Shown: positions 51,948 to 63,189, counted from the first letter of the stretch. The stretch is DNA of 64,000 nucleotides from Hydrogeniiclostridium mannosilyticum (GCF_003268275.1 NZ_QLYR01000002.1:124001-188000); one strand, 5' to 3'. The notes: generated from the letters alone by a model not told the origin. Numbers and translations: made by a program.

Positions 51948-54797
51948 TTGAAAATCATCGGCTTAAAGACCAATCACCGTGTGAATCCGCTTGGATTCGC
52001 CATGGATAAACCATCCTTTACATATCAGGTGGTTGACACGGCGGCGGCAAAGCAAACCGCCGCGCAGGTTCAGGTGGCCTCTGACGAGGCCTTTGAGCAG
52101 ATTTTGTTTGACAGCGGCAAAACCGCCTCGATCGACAGCCTGGCCTACAGCCCGGATATGAAGCTGGAGCCCTGCACGCGCTACTACTGGCGTGTCACGG
52201 TTTGGGCGGAGAACGGCGAGTACGCGACCAGCGAGCCGGCGTGGTTTGAAACCGCAAAAGCGCCGGGCAGCTGGAGCGCAAAATGGATTGCCCATACCAT
52301 GGAGCAGGGGCCGGCGGCCTGGTTTACCCGCGGGGTAGCGGCAAAGAAGGCCGTGGCGCGCGCCCGTGCCTATATGGTGGGCCTTGGCATTTACGAGCTT
52401 TATATCAACGGCGAAAAAATTGGGGACGAATACCTGGCGCCTGGCCTGCACGCCTACGACAAATGGATCCAGTACCAGACCTATGATGTGACCAAGGCCT
52501 TCCAGGCCGGAGAAAACCAGATTGAGGTCTGGGTGGGCGACGGCTGGTACCGCGGCCGGTACGGCTTCCAGGGCAAGGAGCAGATCTACGGCAATGAAAC
52601 GGCCCTGATTGCGGAGTTTGTCCTTGAGTATGCGGACGGCTCCCGCGAGACCATTGTGACCGACGAGAGCTGGCAGGCTAAAAAAAGCAAGGTGACCTTT
52701 GCCAATATCTATGACGGCGAGTGCTACGACGACCGGATTGAGGACGGCACGCTGTACCCGGTACGGGCTGCCGGCCTGGGCTATGACCGCCTGGAGGCGC
52801 GCCTGAGCCCGCCGATTGTGGCCAATGAGCGCATTACTCCGGTTGCGGTGCTGAATACCCCGGCGGGGGAGACGGTGCTGGATATGGGCCAGAACATGGT
52901 CGGCCTGCTGGAAATAAAGCTCGACGAGCCTGCGGGCACAGAGGTGTTTCTGCAATTCGGCGAAATTTTGCAGCACGATAATTTTTACCGCGATAACCTG
53001 CGGTCCGCACTGGAAGAATACCACTTTATCTCCAGCGGCAAGCCGGTGACGATCCGCCAGCATTTTACCTTCTATGGCTTCCGCTTTGTAAAGGTCAGCG
53101 GCATGACAAAGCCGGTGGAAAAAGAGAACTTTACCGGCGTTGTGCTGCACTCGGAGATGGAACGCCGCGGCTGGATTGAGACAAGCGACCCATTGATTAA
53201 CCGCCTGTTCCTCAATGCCATCTGGGGCCAGAAGGGCAACTTTGTCGATGTGCCTACCGACTGCCCGCAGCGTGACGAGCGCATGGGGTGGACGGGCGAC
53301 GCTCAGGCGTTCTCCGGCACGGCGACCTTTAATATGGATACCTACGCTTTTTACAGCAAATACGGGCGCGACCTGGCCTATGAGCAGGGCGAGCTGGAGG
53401 GCGCGGTTCCGCATGTGGTGCCGATGGGCGGCATGATCCAGGGCGGCAGTACGGCCTGGGGCGAGGCGGCCACGGTGATCCCGTGGAATTGCTACCTGCA
53501 TTACGGTGACAAGGAAATCCTGGAAAGCCAGTTCAAGAGCATGAAGGACTGGGTAGACTTTATTAAACGGCAGGACGAGGCCGCGGGTGGAAAGCGCCTG
53601 TGGACGACGGGCTTCCACTTCGGCGATTGGCTTGCGCTGGATAATTACAAGGATCCAAAATCCTGCTTTGGCGCAACGGATAATTATTTTATCGCTTCGG
53701 CTTACTATTGCTACTCCGCGATGCTGGTTGCCAAGGCGGCCAAGGTGCTTGGCAAGGAGGAGCTGGCGAAGGAGTACAGCGAGCTCTCCGATCAGGTGCG
53801 CGCGGCTATTCAGCGGGAATATGTCACGCCGAACGGGCGCTTGTCCATTGAAACGCAGACGGCGCATGTGATGGCGCTGTTTATGAATCTAGTGCCGCAG
53901 GAGCAGCGGCCGCGGGTTATTGCCGACCTGCGCGAGCTGCTGAAGAAGAACGATTGGAAGCTGACGACCGGCTTTGTCGGTACCATTTACCTGTGCCGTG
54001 TGCTCAGTGAAAACGGCTGCAATGACGTGGCTTACCGTTTGCTGATGAACCGCGATTACCCGAGCTGGATCTATGAAGTGCTGATGGGCGCGACCACGGT
54101 TTGGGAGCGCTGGAACTCGGTGCTGCCGAATGGGCTGATCAGTGACACGGGCATGAACTCCCTCAACCACTACGCCTATGGCTCCGTGGTGGAATGGATG
54201 TACCGCAACGTAGCCGGTATCCAGCCGGTCGAGGATGAACCCGGCTTCCGCTGTGTGCGTCTGGCTCCGCAGCCCAACGCGCGGTTGGATTGGGTCAAAA
54301 CGAAGCTCGACTCTGCGGCGGGCGTCTATGTGAGCGAGTGGAAGATTGAGCATGGAAAGCTGAGCTTCCGCTTTGAGGTGCCGTTTAATGCGGAGGCAGA
54401 GATCCTTCTGCCGGATGCAAGGCTGGAAAAGGTGCTGTACAACGGCCAGCCGCTCTCAGCCAGCACGTTTTGGACAGAGCAGCAGGGGGATTGCGTCAAC
54501 GTCAAGGTTCTGACCGGCGTTTATGAGTTTGCCTATGAGCCGGAGAAGCTCTATGCACGCACTTTCTCAATTTACAGCGCGACTAAGGATGTGATTGCAA
54601 ATCCGGAGGCGCGCAAGGCGGTTGAAAGTGTGCTGCCCAACCTGATGGACCTGCGGGATAACACCAACCAAAGGCTGCCGCTTGAGAGCTCGGAGCTCTC
54701 CCTGCGGGATCAGATCGGCAACCCGTTTGTAGGGGTAACGCCCGAGCTTCTGGACAAAATAGAGGAGCTGCTCAACCAAATTCCCTGTGAAAAATAA
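51948..54797 (+). CDS. GH78 family alpha-L-rhamnosidase
   Basis: A 949-residue enzyme that removes terminal alpha-L-rhamnose from plant glycans and flavonoid glycosides. N-terminal beta-sandwich domains (RYYWRVTVW, YINGEKIGDEYLAPG) precede the (alpha/alpha)6 barrel. The barrel carries the family signature DCPQRDERMGWTGDAQAF, which includes the general acid glutamate, and TGFHFGDWLALD. A C-terminal beta domain follows. No signal peptide is present, so it is cytosolic. The TTG at 51948 is chosen because AAGGAG ends 9 bases before it; a GTG three codons upstream abuts that site. Stand-alone gene. Confidence 0.9.
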   Translation: MKIIGLKTNHRVNPLGFAMDKPSFTYQVVDTAAAKQTAAQVQVASDEAFEQILFDSGKTASIDSLAYSPDMKLEPCTRYYWRVTVWAENGEYATSEPAWFETAKAPGSWSAKWIAHTMEQGPAAWFTRGVAAKKAVARARAYMVGLGIYELYINGEKIGDEYLAPGLHAYDKWIQYQTYDVTKAFQAGENQIEVWVGDGWYRGRYGFQGKEQIYGNETALIAEFVLEYADGSRETIVTDESWQAKKSKVTFANIYDGECYDDRIEDGTLYPVRAAGLGYDRLEARLSPPIVANERITPVAVLNTPAGETVLDMGQNMVGLLEIKLDEPAGTEVFLQFGEILQHDNFYRDNLRSALEEYHFISSGKPVTIRQHFTFYGFRFVKVSGMTKPVEKENFTGVVLHSEMERRGWIETSDPLINRLFLNAIWGQKGNFVDVPTDCPQRDERMGWTGDAQAFSGTATFNMDTYAFYSKYGRDLAYEQGELEGAVPHVVPMGGMIQGGSTAWGEAATVIPWNCYLHYGDKEILESQFKSMKDWVDFIKRQDEAAGGKRLWTTGFHFGDWLALDNYKDPKSCFGATDNYFIASAYYCYSAMLVAKAAKVLGKEELAKEYSELSDQVRAAIQREYVTPNGRLSIETQTAHVMALFMNLVPQEQRPRVIADLRELLKKNDWKLTTGFVGTIYLCRVLSENGCNDVAYRLLMNRDYPSWIYEVLMGATTVWERWNSVLPNGLISDTGMNSLNHYAYGSVVEWMYRNVAGIQPVEDEPGFRCVRLAPQPNARLDWVKTKLDSAAGVYVSEWKIEHGKLSFRFEVPFNAEAEILLPDARLEKVLYNGQPLSASTFWTEQQGDCVNVKVLTGVYEFAYEPEKLYARTFSIYSATKDVIANPEARKAVESVLPNLMDLRDNTNQRLPLESSELSLRDQIGNPFVGVTPELLDKIEELLNQIPCEK

Positions 54798-54851
54798 AAG
54801 CCAGCGGCTTTCTGCCGCCGGAAAATAACAAAAAAGCCCGCTTCGGTTTTA

Positions 54852-54917
54852 TATTGAACTGCCCCCATTTGTTATCCAGTATATCATGCTGTCTAACTTT
54901 TTGGGGGCACTTCAATA
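54852..54917. mobile_element. 66-bp palindromic element, MITE-like or paired insertion-sequence ends
   Basis: TATTGAACTGCCCCC and GGGGGCACTTCAATA are inverted copies matching at 14 of 15 bases with 36 bases between. The right arm with TGTCTAACTTTTT beside it resembles IS3-type terminal repeats known to me from Clostridia. There is no transposase gene. It may be a miniature element or a scar left by an excised element. Confidence 0.4.
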
Positions 54918-55022
54918 GCCGGAGCGGTTTTTTTGTCTTGCGTGATGGGCGCCTGAACCTTTTGGGGGCGCAGGACGCAAGGCGGCCTGTGCCAGGAATG
55001 GAAAAAAGGGGGGTGGATGGGA

Positions 55023-55476
55023 TTAGGCCTTTGTTCGCTGGTTATGATTAATGATTTCATAGCAGCAATAATCACCGCTTAGCTGTTCACAGTCCATGTC
55101 CGGGTATTCGGTTTTCAGATATTGCATGCCGGACTTTTGCATTACTTTTCCGCTTGCCGGATTGTCAGCATGGTGATAGGAATATATTTTTTGAAAGCCA
55201 ACCTCCTCAAAGGCAAATTGAACCACCCTTTTGCAGGCCTCGCTCATAATGCCATGGTTCCAGTACGCCCTGCTCAGCCAATAGTGGACCGCCGCGCTGA
55301 TTTTCTTTATTCATAATCACCGAATGACAGCAGTTTTCCTGCTCATATTCAGCAAACCATTGCCGCAGCAGCGCTTTGGTCACGGATATATCCTTGTGAG
55401 GCTCCCGTCCCCAAAATCGGGTGGCCTCCGGATCTGTAACCCAATTGGCAAACATGCCCTTGGCATCCGACATCAC
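55023..55476 (-). pseudogene. Decayed GNAT-family N-acetyltransferase
   Basis: Two frames together resemble a RimJ/RimL-type acetyltransferase. The first (from GTG at 55476) covers GMFANWVTDPEATRFWG and WFAEYEQEN. The second, from about 55320 down, gives HYWLSRAYWNHGIMSEA and FQKIYSYHHADNPASGKVMQKSGMQYL, which includes the CoA-binding region. The frame breaks near 55320, and about 14 residues between the parts are missing. The N-terminal strand before the first part is missing too, since an in-frame stop shared with the corA end lies directly upstream. So it is both truncated and frameshifted. Confidence 0.65.
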
Positions 55477-56597
55477 ATCTTTTCATAAAATGAGCCGCTC
55501 AGTTTTAAGCGGTCTTGTTCCCAAAGCCGCATTTTTCGTCCTCTTCTGTGTGTTACCGTTTTATGATACTGCTGAAAAGCTGCAAAATTTTTTCTTGAGA
55601 AGGCGTATGGATTGGTTCCATTGTAAAAAAGGCTCCGCCTGCGTCGCATGACACGGGACGGAGCCTTTGAGAGCTCAAAAAAATTTTTTCTGCGAAAAAA
55701 TATCAGACAGGCCACGACCACCGCAATGCTGAGCATGATGACCATCGGGTACCCCATCGGCCACCTGAGCTCCGGCATACCGGTGAAGTTCATTCCATAC
55801 CATCCAACAATGAGGGCCAATGGAGAGAACAGCGTGGTGACGACAGCGAGCACCTTCATGACCCTGTTTTGCTGGATGTCCACCTGTGCCTGGTAGACCT
55901 CTCGCACCTGCATGGAGTATTCCCGCAGAGTCTGGGCGTTGCTGCTCAGCCTGGCGGCCCGCTCGGTAAAGAGCTTGAACAGCTTCAGGCGTTTGGGCTC
56001 AAAGACCGCGGCCTCATTTTCCTGGAGCTCCTCGCCGATGCCGACGAGCTCTTCGTAATAGCTGTGCAAATACAGCAGCTCACGCCGAAGCAGGGTGAGC
56101 TTGCGGTTAAAATCGGCAAGGGCATCGTTCAGAACGTTTTCTTCCAGCAAAGTAATACGGCTTTCAAGGCCCTCGAGTACGGAGAGGTCATCTCGAATCA
56201 AGTCGTTGAGAATGTCGTAAATCATCTGCTCAAACGAGGCCCGGTCCCAATTTTTAAGCGTGGCCAGCGCCGCCAGCCTCTTCTGGATAATGCCTTTTTC
56301 GTCCAAAATAACAAGCAGGCCCTTCTTAATGTAGAAGGCCAGTGCCTCATGCTTCCAGGCGTTTTTGTTTTTTAGTGGAATCCGCAGCGTCCCGAACAGG
56401 TACCCATACAGCGATTCGATTTTCGACAGGCGGATATTCCCGCATTCCTGGATGGTGCGTTCCGCAAAGCCAAGGCCTGGGCCTTCCCGGCGCAGTTCCT
56501 CGGGGCTCATCAGGGCCAGCAATGGGTGTGCGCCGCCATCCGGCAAGGGTGCGCCGAGCGGCTCCAGTTTTTTTCCAACGCGGTAATACATGGCCAT
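55473..56597 (-). CDS. corA: CorA-family Mg2+ transporter with an unusual 67-residue C-terminal extension
   Basis: A 374-residue CorA-type channel: a long acidic/helical cytosolic domain, two C-terminal membrane helices and the selectivity motif YGMNF. CorA normally ends a few residues after the second helix. Here that point is FFRRKNFF near residue 307, followed by 67 further residues of basic, low-complexity sequence. The codons for this tail run through an intrinsic terminator (55624-55668). One extra T in the run of seven at 55677-55683 would give a stop right after FFRRKNFF. The extension is therefore probably the result of a one-base deletion, real or from sequencing. Confidence 0.85.
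   Translation of the reverse strand: MAMYYRVGKKLEPLGAPLPDGGAHPLLALMSPEELRREGPGLGFAERTIQECGNIRLSKIESLYGYLFGTLRIPLKNKNAWKHEALAFYIKKGLLVILDEKGIIQKRLAALATLKNWDRASFEQMIYDILNDLIRDDLSVLEGLESRITLLEENVLNDALADFNRKLTLLRRELLYLHSYYEELVGIGEELQENEAAVFEPKRLKLFKLFTERAARLSSNAQTLREYSMQVREVYQAQVDIQQNRVMKVLAVVTTLFSPLALIVGWYGMNFTGMPELRWPMGYPMVIMLSIAVVVACLIFFRRKNFFELSKAPSRVMRRRRSLFYNGTNPYAFSRKNFAAFQQYHKTVTHRRGRKMRLWEQDRLKLSGSFYEKM
55624..55668 (-). terminator. Terminator of corA, lying inside the present reading frame
   Basis: On the minus strand AAAGGCTCCG... wait-free stem CGGAGCCTTT closes the hairpin: AAAGGCTCCG (from 55659-55668) pairs with CGGAGCCTTT (from 55628-55637) and is followed by TTTTTT. It lies where a terminator is expected if corA ended at its usual length. 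Confidence 0.85.
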
Positions 56598-56629
56598 GCC
56601 TCCTTGACCGGCGGGATATTTGGCGCAGG

Positions 56630-57784
56630 TTAATCCTTTGCGAAGCCGTGCTCCTTCAGCAGCTGGTGAATTTTTTCGTGGGGGTCAATGATTGCGCTGA
56701 CGGAAATGTCGTGGTTGAGCGCGGCGATGAAATAGGCGATGTATTTGCTGCAGTCGACCTCATGGAACCATTCGCGCTGGCGGAGCGCATCGGAGATATA
56801 GGTGAGGTTGGAGCCGAATACGCCGGAGATGATGCCGTCGCGGTAGGCTTTGTCAAATTCATCCAGCCCGTTGGTGAAAATGGCGTAGGTGGAGTAGGAG
56901 AAAATGCGGCGGGCCTTTTGCTTTTTCAGCTCGTAGGCAATGTCGAGCATGGATTCGCCGGAGGAAATGATGTCGTCGGCGATAAAGACGTCCTTTCCCT
57001 CGACGGAGTCGCCGAGGTACTCGTGGGCGACAATGGGATTGCGGCCGTTGACGACCTTGGAGTAATCGCGGCGCTTGTAGAACATGCCGAGATTGACGCC
57101 CATGGCGCTGGAGTAGTACATGTTGCGGCCCATGGCTCCCTCGTCCGGGCTGATGACCATGAAGTGGTCCCAGTCGAGCTGAATATCGGGCACCTCGTGA
57201 ATCAGGGCCTTGAGCACCTGGTAGGTGGGCATGACGTTGTCAAAGCCCATCAGCGGCGTGGCGTTCTGCACGCGGGGATCGTGCGCATCAAAAGTGATAA
57301 CATTGGAGACGCCCATGGCCTGCAGCTCCTGCAGGGCGACGGCGCAGTCCAGGCTCTCGCGGAAATTGCGGCGATGCTGGCGGCTGCCGTAGAGCATGGG
57401 GGAAATTACGACGACGCGGTGCGCCTTGCCGTTGGCGGCTTGAATCAGGCGCTTCAGGTCGGAGAAGTGATCGTCCGGGCTCATGCTGTTCTGCGCGCCG
57501 AACATGTTGTACTTGCAGTTGTAGTTGCCTACATCCATGAGGAAATAGAGGTCCTTGCCGCGGACGGTGTCCCGAAGGATTCCTTTGCCGTCGCCCGAGG
57601 AAAACCGGGGGCACTGGCTGTCGATGATAAAGCTGCCCTCATGGCCGGTTTGGCCGGCCCATTCGGTCAAATAGACGTCAATCTTTTCACCGAGTTCGCG
57701 GGCGCCCTCCAACACGACGAGGCCGAGAGAAGCCACCTGCTTTGTAGAACGGAATACAGTACTAGCATCCATATGCTCCACCAC
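56630..57784 (-). CDS. Ribose-phosphate pyrophosphokinase-like protein
   Basis: A 384-residue protein of the Prs family, which makes PRPP from ribose 5-phosphate and ATP. The catalytic-flexible-loop region shows SPMLYGSRQHRR, a ribose-phosphate site region FDAHDPRVQ and the PRPP loop VFIADDIISSGESM (usual form DDMIDTGGT). It is longer than standard Prs (about 315 residues), with a longer N-terminus; such long forms are present in Clostridia. GTG start with AAGGAG 8 bases upstream; an ATG four codons later is the alternative. Whether it makes PRPP or is a divergent relative is open. Confidence 0.75.
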   Translation of the reverse strand: MVEHMDASTVFRSTKQVASLGLVVLEGARELGEKIDVYLTEWAGQTGHEGSFIIDSQCPRFSSGDGKGILRDTVRGKDLYFLMDVGNYNCKYNMFGAQNSMSPDDHFSDLKRLIQAANGKAHRVVVISPMLYGSRQHRRNFRESLDCAVALQELQAMGVSNVITFDAHDPRVQNATPLMGFDNVMPTYQVLKALIHEVPDIQLDWDHFMVISPDEGAMGRNMYYSSAMGVNLGMFYKRRDYSKVVNGRNPIVAHEYLGDSVEGKDVFIADDIISSGESMLDIAYELKKQKARRIFSYSTYAIFTNGLDEFDKAYRDGIISGVFGSNLTYISDALRQREWFHEVDCSKYIAYFIAALNHDISVSAIIDPHEKIHQLLKEHGFAKD

Positions 57785-57936
57785 TTTGCACGCTCCTTAA
57801 ATATTTTTATTTTTGAACCAGGGCCTCCGGGGCCCGGCAATCCACGAAAAAACAATAAAATACCGGCCTGAGGGCGCGCTCAAAACCGGAAATAAAACTA
57901 AGCGGGGGGACGCCGCAGTGTCCTGAGTTTATATCT

Positions 57937-57965
57937 ATTGTACACTTTTCGCCGTGCAGGGGCAA
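57937..57965 (-). promoter_or_regulatory. Promoter of the prs-like gene
   Basis: TTGCCC, 17 bases, TACAAT on the minus strand. Confidence 0.6.
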
Positions 57966-58135
57966 GCTTCTGAAAAATTTTCTACATAATCGTCATAAAT
58001 ACCGTTTTTTCATCGGAGGAAATTCTACCTTATGTCCTATCAGGCCGTGGCTTTATTTGCCAGCAGACGTGCCGGCTTTGAGCCGCCGCGGCGCGTAAAA
58101 AATCATAATTTCACAATTAGTTTACAATTATCTTA

Positions 58136-58164
58136 TTGACAAAAGGGCAGACTAATGATAAATT
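58136..58164 (+). promoter_or_regulatory. Sigma-A promoter of the hrcA operon
   Basis: TTGACA, 17 bases, TAAATT, just upstream of CIRCE. The -35 is perfect and the -10 is weak, with GATAAA overlapping it as an alternative. Confidence 0.65.
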
Positions 58165-58175
58165 ATAAATATAAG

Positions 58176-58202
58176 TTAGCACTCGAATGATAAGAGTGCT
58201 AA
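58176..58202. promoter_or_regulatory. CIRCE operator bound by HrcA
   Basis: TTAGCACTC, nine bases, GAGTGCTAA: an exact match to the CIRCE consensus. HrcA bound here blocks transcription of the heat-shock operon at normal temperature. Confidence 0.98.
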
Positions 58203-58277
58203 CGAAACGGATGAAAACAGTCAAGGGAATCCGCCGCGGCAGCATACCGGGGCGGAACACGGAAAGAGGCGGGAAGG

Positions 58278-59306
58278 TTGGAGCTGACCACAAGAAAGCA
58301 GAAAATACTGGCGGCGGTCGTCAACCTTTACATTGTAACGGGCGAGCCGGTAGGCTCTAAGGCGCTGTGTGAGGTGCTGGACTTCAATGTCTCTTCCGCT
58401 ACCGTGCGCAACGAGATGAGCAGCCTTGCGGAGATGGGGCTTTTGGAGCAGCCGCACACCTCGGCGGGGCGCATACCTTCACAGCGCGGCTACCGTTATT
58501 ATGTGGATGCGCTGCTTCCCAAATACACGCTTTCCGTGGAAGAACGCAGTGTGATCGACAGCGTTTTGTTTGACAGTGCGTACGACCCGGAAAAGCTGAT
58601 GAACAGCGTTTCAAGGGCGCTGGCAGCCATGACCCGCTTTACGGCGGTATCGACGACGCCGAGCGGGAGCGCGGCGGACATCCGGGCCGTTCAGTTTGTG
58701 CAGACCAGCCGCCGAACGGCGATGGTGGTGCTGATGACCTCGGCGGGAACCATGAAGACAAGGGTTTTTCACTGTGACTTCGACATTACCTCCGATATTC
58801 TCCGGGTTTATTTCCGCACCCTGAACGAAAAGCTGGTCGGGCGCCCGGTGGTGGAGGTGACCCCCGCCTTTATTCAGGGGCTTGCCGCCTCATTGGGGGA
58901 GATGGCAATTTTAATGAGCGCGCCGCTCAGCGCGGTGCTTGAGGTTGCCAGGGAGTCAATGGGCGCGGACCTGTGCATGCACGGTGAGACAAACCTGTTG
59001 TTTTGTCCGGAGTTTGAGCTCGGCGGCGCCAGGCAGATTATGGACTTTTTATCCAGGCCCGAGGAGCTGACGAACCTGATTTTGCAGCCCGGCGGGGCAA
59101 AGGTTCTCATTGGGCGCGAAATCCAGCGCAAGGAGCTGGCGGACACCAGCATGGTGTTTGCCCCCTATTACATCGGCGGCCAAGAGGCCGGCTCCATTGC
59201 CGTAATTGGCCCGACCCGGATGCATTACAGCCGCGTGATTGCCGGGATTGACTACCTGGCGGAGGCGGTCGGCAAAATGCTTACCGAGCTGATGAGCAAT
59301 GAATAG
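58278..59306 (+). CDS. hrcA: Heat-inducible transcription repressor HrcA
   Basis: A 342-residue repressor. The N-terminal winged helix shows TTRKQKILAAVVNLYIVTGEPVGSKAL (helices one and two) and VSSATVRNEMSSLAEMGLLEQPHTSAGRIPS (recognition helix and wing). The C-terminal GAF-like domain and dimer part follow. It binds the CIRCE element just upstream and so represses its own operon; GroEL is known to stabilise it. TTG start with a GAGG site 8 bases upstream. Confidence 0.95.
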   Translation: MELTTRKQKILAAVVNLYIVTGEPVGSKALCEVLDFNVSSATVRNEMSSLAEMGLLEQPHTSAGRIPSQRGYRYYVDALLPKYTLSVEERSVIDSVLFDSAYDPEKLMNSVSRALAAMTRFTAVSTTPSGSAADIRAVQFVQTSRRTAMVVLMTSAGTMKTRVFHCDFDITSDILRVYFRTLNEKLVGRPVVEVTPAFIQGLAASLGEMAILMSAPLSAVLEVARESMGADLCMHGETNLLFCPEFELGGARQIMDFLSRPEELTNLILQPGGAKVLIGREIQRKELADTSMVFAPYYIGGQEAGSIAVIGPTRMHYSRVIAGIDYLAEAVGKMLTELMSNE

Positions 59307-59382
59307 CAGCCACTGCGGCCGGAGGGCCGTTTCAATATAAAATATCTTTCTAAAAAGGTTGGAATAGAAAGGGGCGGAAAAC

Positions 59383-59967
59383 TTGGAGACAGCTGAAAAG
59401 GAACCAATTGTTCAGGAGGAGGAAAAGACCCCGGAGGCCTCCGAGCAGGGAGCGGAACAAAAGACGGCACAGGAAGCCAAAAAGGACAAATCAAAAAAGA
59501 AGAAGAATAGGGAAGAGGAGCTTCAGCAGAAGCTTGAGGAGGCGGAGGCGTTCGGGAAGAAACAAAAGGAGCAGCTTTTGCGTACGGCCGCCGAGTACGA
59601 TAATTTCAGAAAGAGAACGGAGCGCGAAAAAAGCGCGGTTTACGCGGACGCTACGGCTGATGCTGTAAAGGAAATACTCAATGTGGCGGATAACCTGGAA
59701 CGGGCCTTGGCACAGCAGGAATGCTCGGTTGAGGACCTGCGCAAGGGCGTTGAGATGGTGCAGGCGCAGATGTGCGCGGCGCTTGACAAGCTGGGTGTGA
59801 CGGCGATGGGAGAGGTCGGAGAGGCTTTTGACCCCGCCGTGCATAACGCGGTTTCCCATGTAGAGGACGAGGCCGCAGGCGACAATGTCGTGACCCAGGT
59901 GTTCCAAAAGGGGTATAAAATCGGCGACAAGGTGATCCGGTATGCGATGGTGCAGGTAGCCAATTAG
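59383..59967 (+). CDS. grpE: Nucleotide exchange factor GrpE
   Basis: A 194-residue partner of DnaK. A charged, disordered N-terminus (many Glu/Lys) leads into a long coiled coil around KQLLRTAAEYDNFRKRTEREK-like sequence, a four-helix bundle, and the beta-wing with PAVHNAVSHVEDE and the typical end VFQKGYKIGDKVIRYAMVQVAN (adjacent motifs). TTG start preceded by AAAGGGG. Confidence 0.95.
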   Translation: METAEKEPIVQEEEKTPEASEQGAEQKTAQEAKKDKSKKKKNREEELQQKLEEAEAFGKKQKEQLLRTAAEYDNFRKRTEREKSAVYADATADAVKEILNVADNLERALAQQECSVEDLRKGVEMVQAQMCAALDKLGVTAMGEVGEAFDPAVHNAVSHVEDEAAGDNVVTQVFQKGYKIGDKVIRYAMVQVAN

Positions 59968-60011
59968 GCCGGATCGGGAATATTTAGATAGAGACTAGAC
60001 TACAGCTTTAG

Positions 60012-61877
<1,866 letters not shown>

Positions 61878-61900
61878 TGCGACGGCGCACAATTAAAGCG

Positions 61901-61930
61901 CCAAAGGCAGCCGGGCAGGGCTGCCTTTGG
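61901..61930 (+). repeat. Strong hairpin between dnaK and dnaJ
   Basis: CCAAAGGCAGCC and GGCTGCCTTTGG form a perfect 12-bp stem with a GGGCAG loop. There is no U tract, so it may stabilise the dnaK message or partly reduce dnaJ expression. Confidence 0.65.
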
Positions 61931-62007
61931 CTTGTTATAGAGGGCGGAGGCCGGGGCTTGTACGTGTGCTGCGGGCAACAGCGTTCCGTTTAAGGGAGTG
62001 ATGAGGT

Positions 62008-63147
62008 TTGGCGGAGAAAAGAGATTATTATGAGGTGATGGGGGTTCCAAAAAATGCCTCGGACGATGAGATCAAAAAGGCGTACCGTAAGCTGGCAAAA
62101 AAATACCATCCGGACCTGAACCCCGGCGATAAGGAAGCGGAGGCGCATTTTAAGGAAGTAAACGAGGCTTATGAGGTCTTGTCGGATAAAGAGAAGAAGG
62201 CCAGGTACGACCAGTTCGGCCATGCGGGCGTGGACCCTAATTTCGGCGGCGGCGCCGGCGGCAGCCCCTTTACCGGCGACTTTGACTTCGGCGACATCTT
62301 CAGCAGCTTCTTTGGCGGCGGCTTCGGCGGTGCGCGCCGTTCCAACCCCAATGCGCCGAGAAGGGGAAACGATGCGGAGGCGGTCGTTAACATCAGCTTT
62401 GAAGAGGCTGCCAAGGGCTGCAAGAAAAATATTAGCTACCATAAAATTGAAACCTGCCCGAGCTGCGGCGGCAGTGGGGCGGAAAAGGGCACCAGCGCGT
62501 CGTCGTGCCCGCAGTGCGGCGGCACGGGCCAGGTACATGTCAGCCAGCGCACCCCTTTCGGTGTTGTTCAGACCAGCCGCAGCTGTGACCGCTGCGGCGG
62601 CACCGGCCGTGTGATTGAGCACCCCTGTAAAACCTGTAACGGCACGGGAAGCACCCGCAAGCAGCGTACCATTGAGGTCAATATTCCCGCCGGCGTGGAT
62701 AACGACCAGATTCTGAATGTACGCGGGCAGGGTGATGCCGGCAGAAACGGCGGCCCTGCCGGCGACCTGCAGGTGTATGTCAATGTGCGGCCTCACCCCA
62801 TCTTCGAGCGCAAGGGCAACGACATCTGGTGTGAAATGCCCATTACCTTTGTGCAAGCCGCCCTGGGCGCGGAGGTTACCGTGCCGACCATAGACGGGCG
62901 GGTATCTTACCAGGTGCGCGAGGGAACGCAGCCTGGCGACGTGTTTAAGTTCAAGGGCAAGGGCATTCCCTACATCAATGGCCGCGGCCGCGGCGACCAA
63001 TATGTCCGGGTTGTGGTGGAGGTTCCCAAGAACCTCTCACAGAAGCAGAAGGATGTGCTGAAGGAATTTGAAGACACGTCGGAGGAAAAGAATTACACCA
63101 AGCGGAAAACCTTTTTTGATAAGATAAAAGCGATGTTCGGCGATTAA
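62008..63147 (+). CDS. dnaJ: Co-chaperone DnaJ (Hsp40)
   Basis: A 379-residue type I Hsp40. The J domain contains YHPDLNPGD (the HPD that triggers DnaK); a Gly/Phe-rich linker follows; the zinc domain holds four repeats, [24 protein letters not shown] and CKTCNGTG; two beta-sandwich substrate domains complete it. TTG start with GGGAG 9 bases upstream, giving the family N-terminus. Confidence 0.97.
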   Translation: MAEKRDYYEVMGVPKNASDDEIKKAYRKLAKKYHPDLNPGDKEAEAHFKEVNEAYEVLSDKEKKARYDQFGHAGVDPNFGGGAGGSPFTGDFDFGDIFSSFFGGGFGGARRSNPNAPRRGNDAEAVVNISFEEAAKGCKKNISYHKIETCPSCGGSGAEKGTSASSCPQCGGTGQVHVSQRTPFGVVQTSRSCDRCGGTGRVIEHPCKTCNGTGSTRKQRTIEVNIPAGVDNDQILNVRGQGDAGRNGGPAGDLQVYVNVRPHPIFERKGNDIWCEMPITFVQAALGAEVTVPTIDGRVSYQVREGTQPGDVFKFKGKGIPYINGRGRGDQYVRVVVEVPKNLSQKQKDVLKEFEDTSEEKNYTKRKTFFDKIKAMFGD

Positions 63148-63189
63148 TTCGGCGATTAAACCCTGTAAAATAATTGGAACCTTTTTCGG

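Larger units (their letters stand above)
57785..58277. other. Divergent intergenic region between prs-like gene and hrcA
   Basis: About 490 bases. From left to right it holds the AT-rich leader of the prs-like gene with a GC hairpin (about 57820-57842), the prs promoter (57937-57965), a stretch with no recognised signal, the heat-shock promoter (58136-58164) and CIRCE (58176-58202). No gene is apparent. Confidence 0.7.

Noticed and set aside
51963-53867. Open frame of about 630 codons opposite the rhamnosidase gene
   Set aside because: The plus strand carries a full GH78 enzyme with its catalytic motif; the opposite frame has no recognisable domain.
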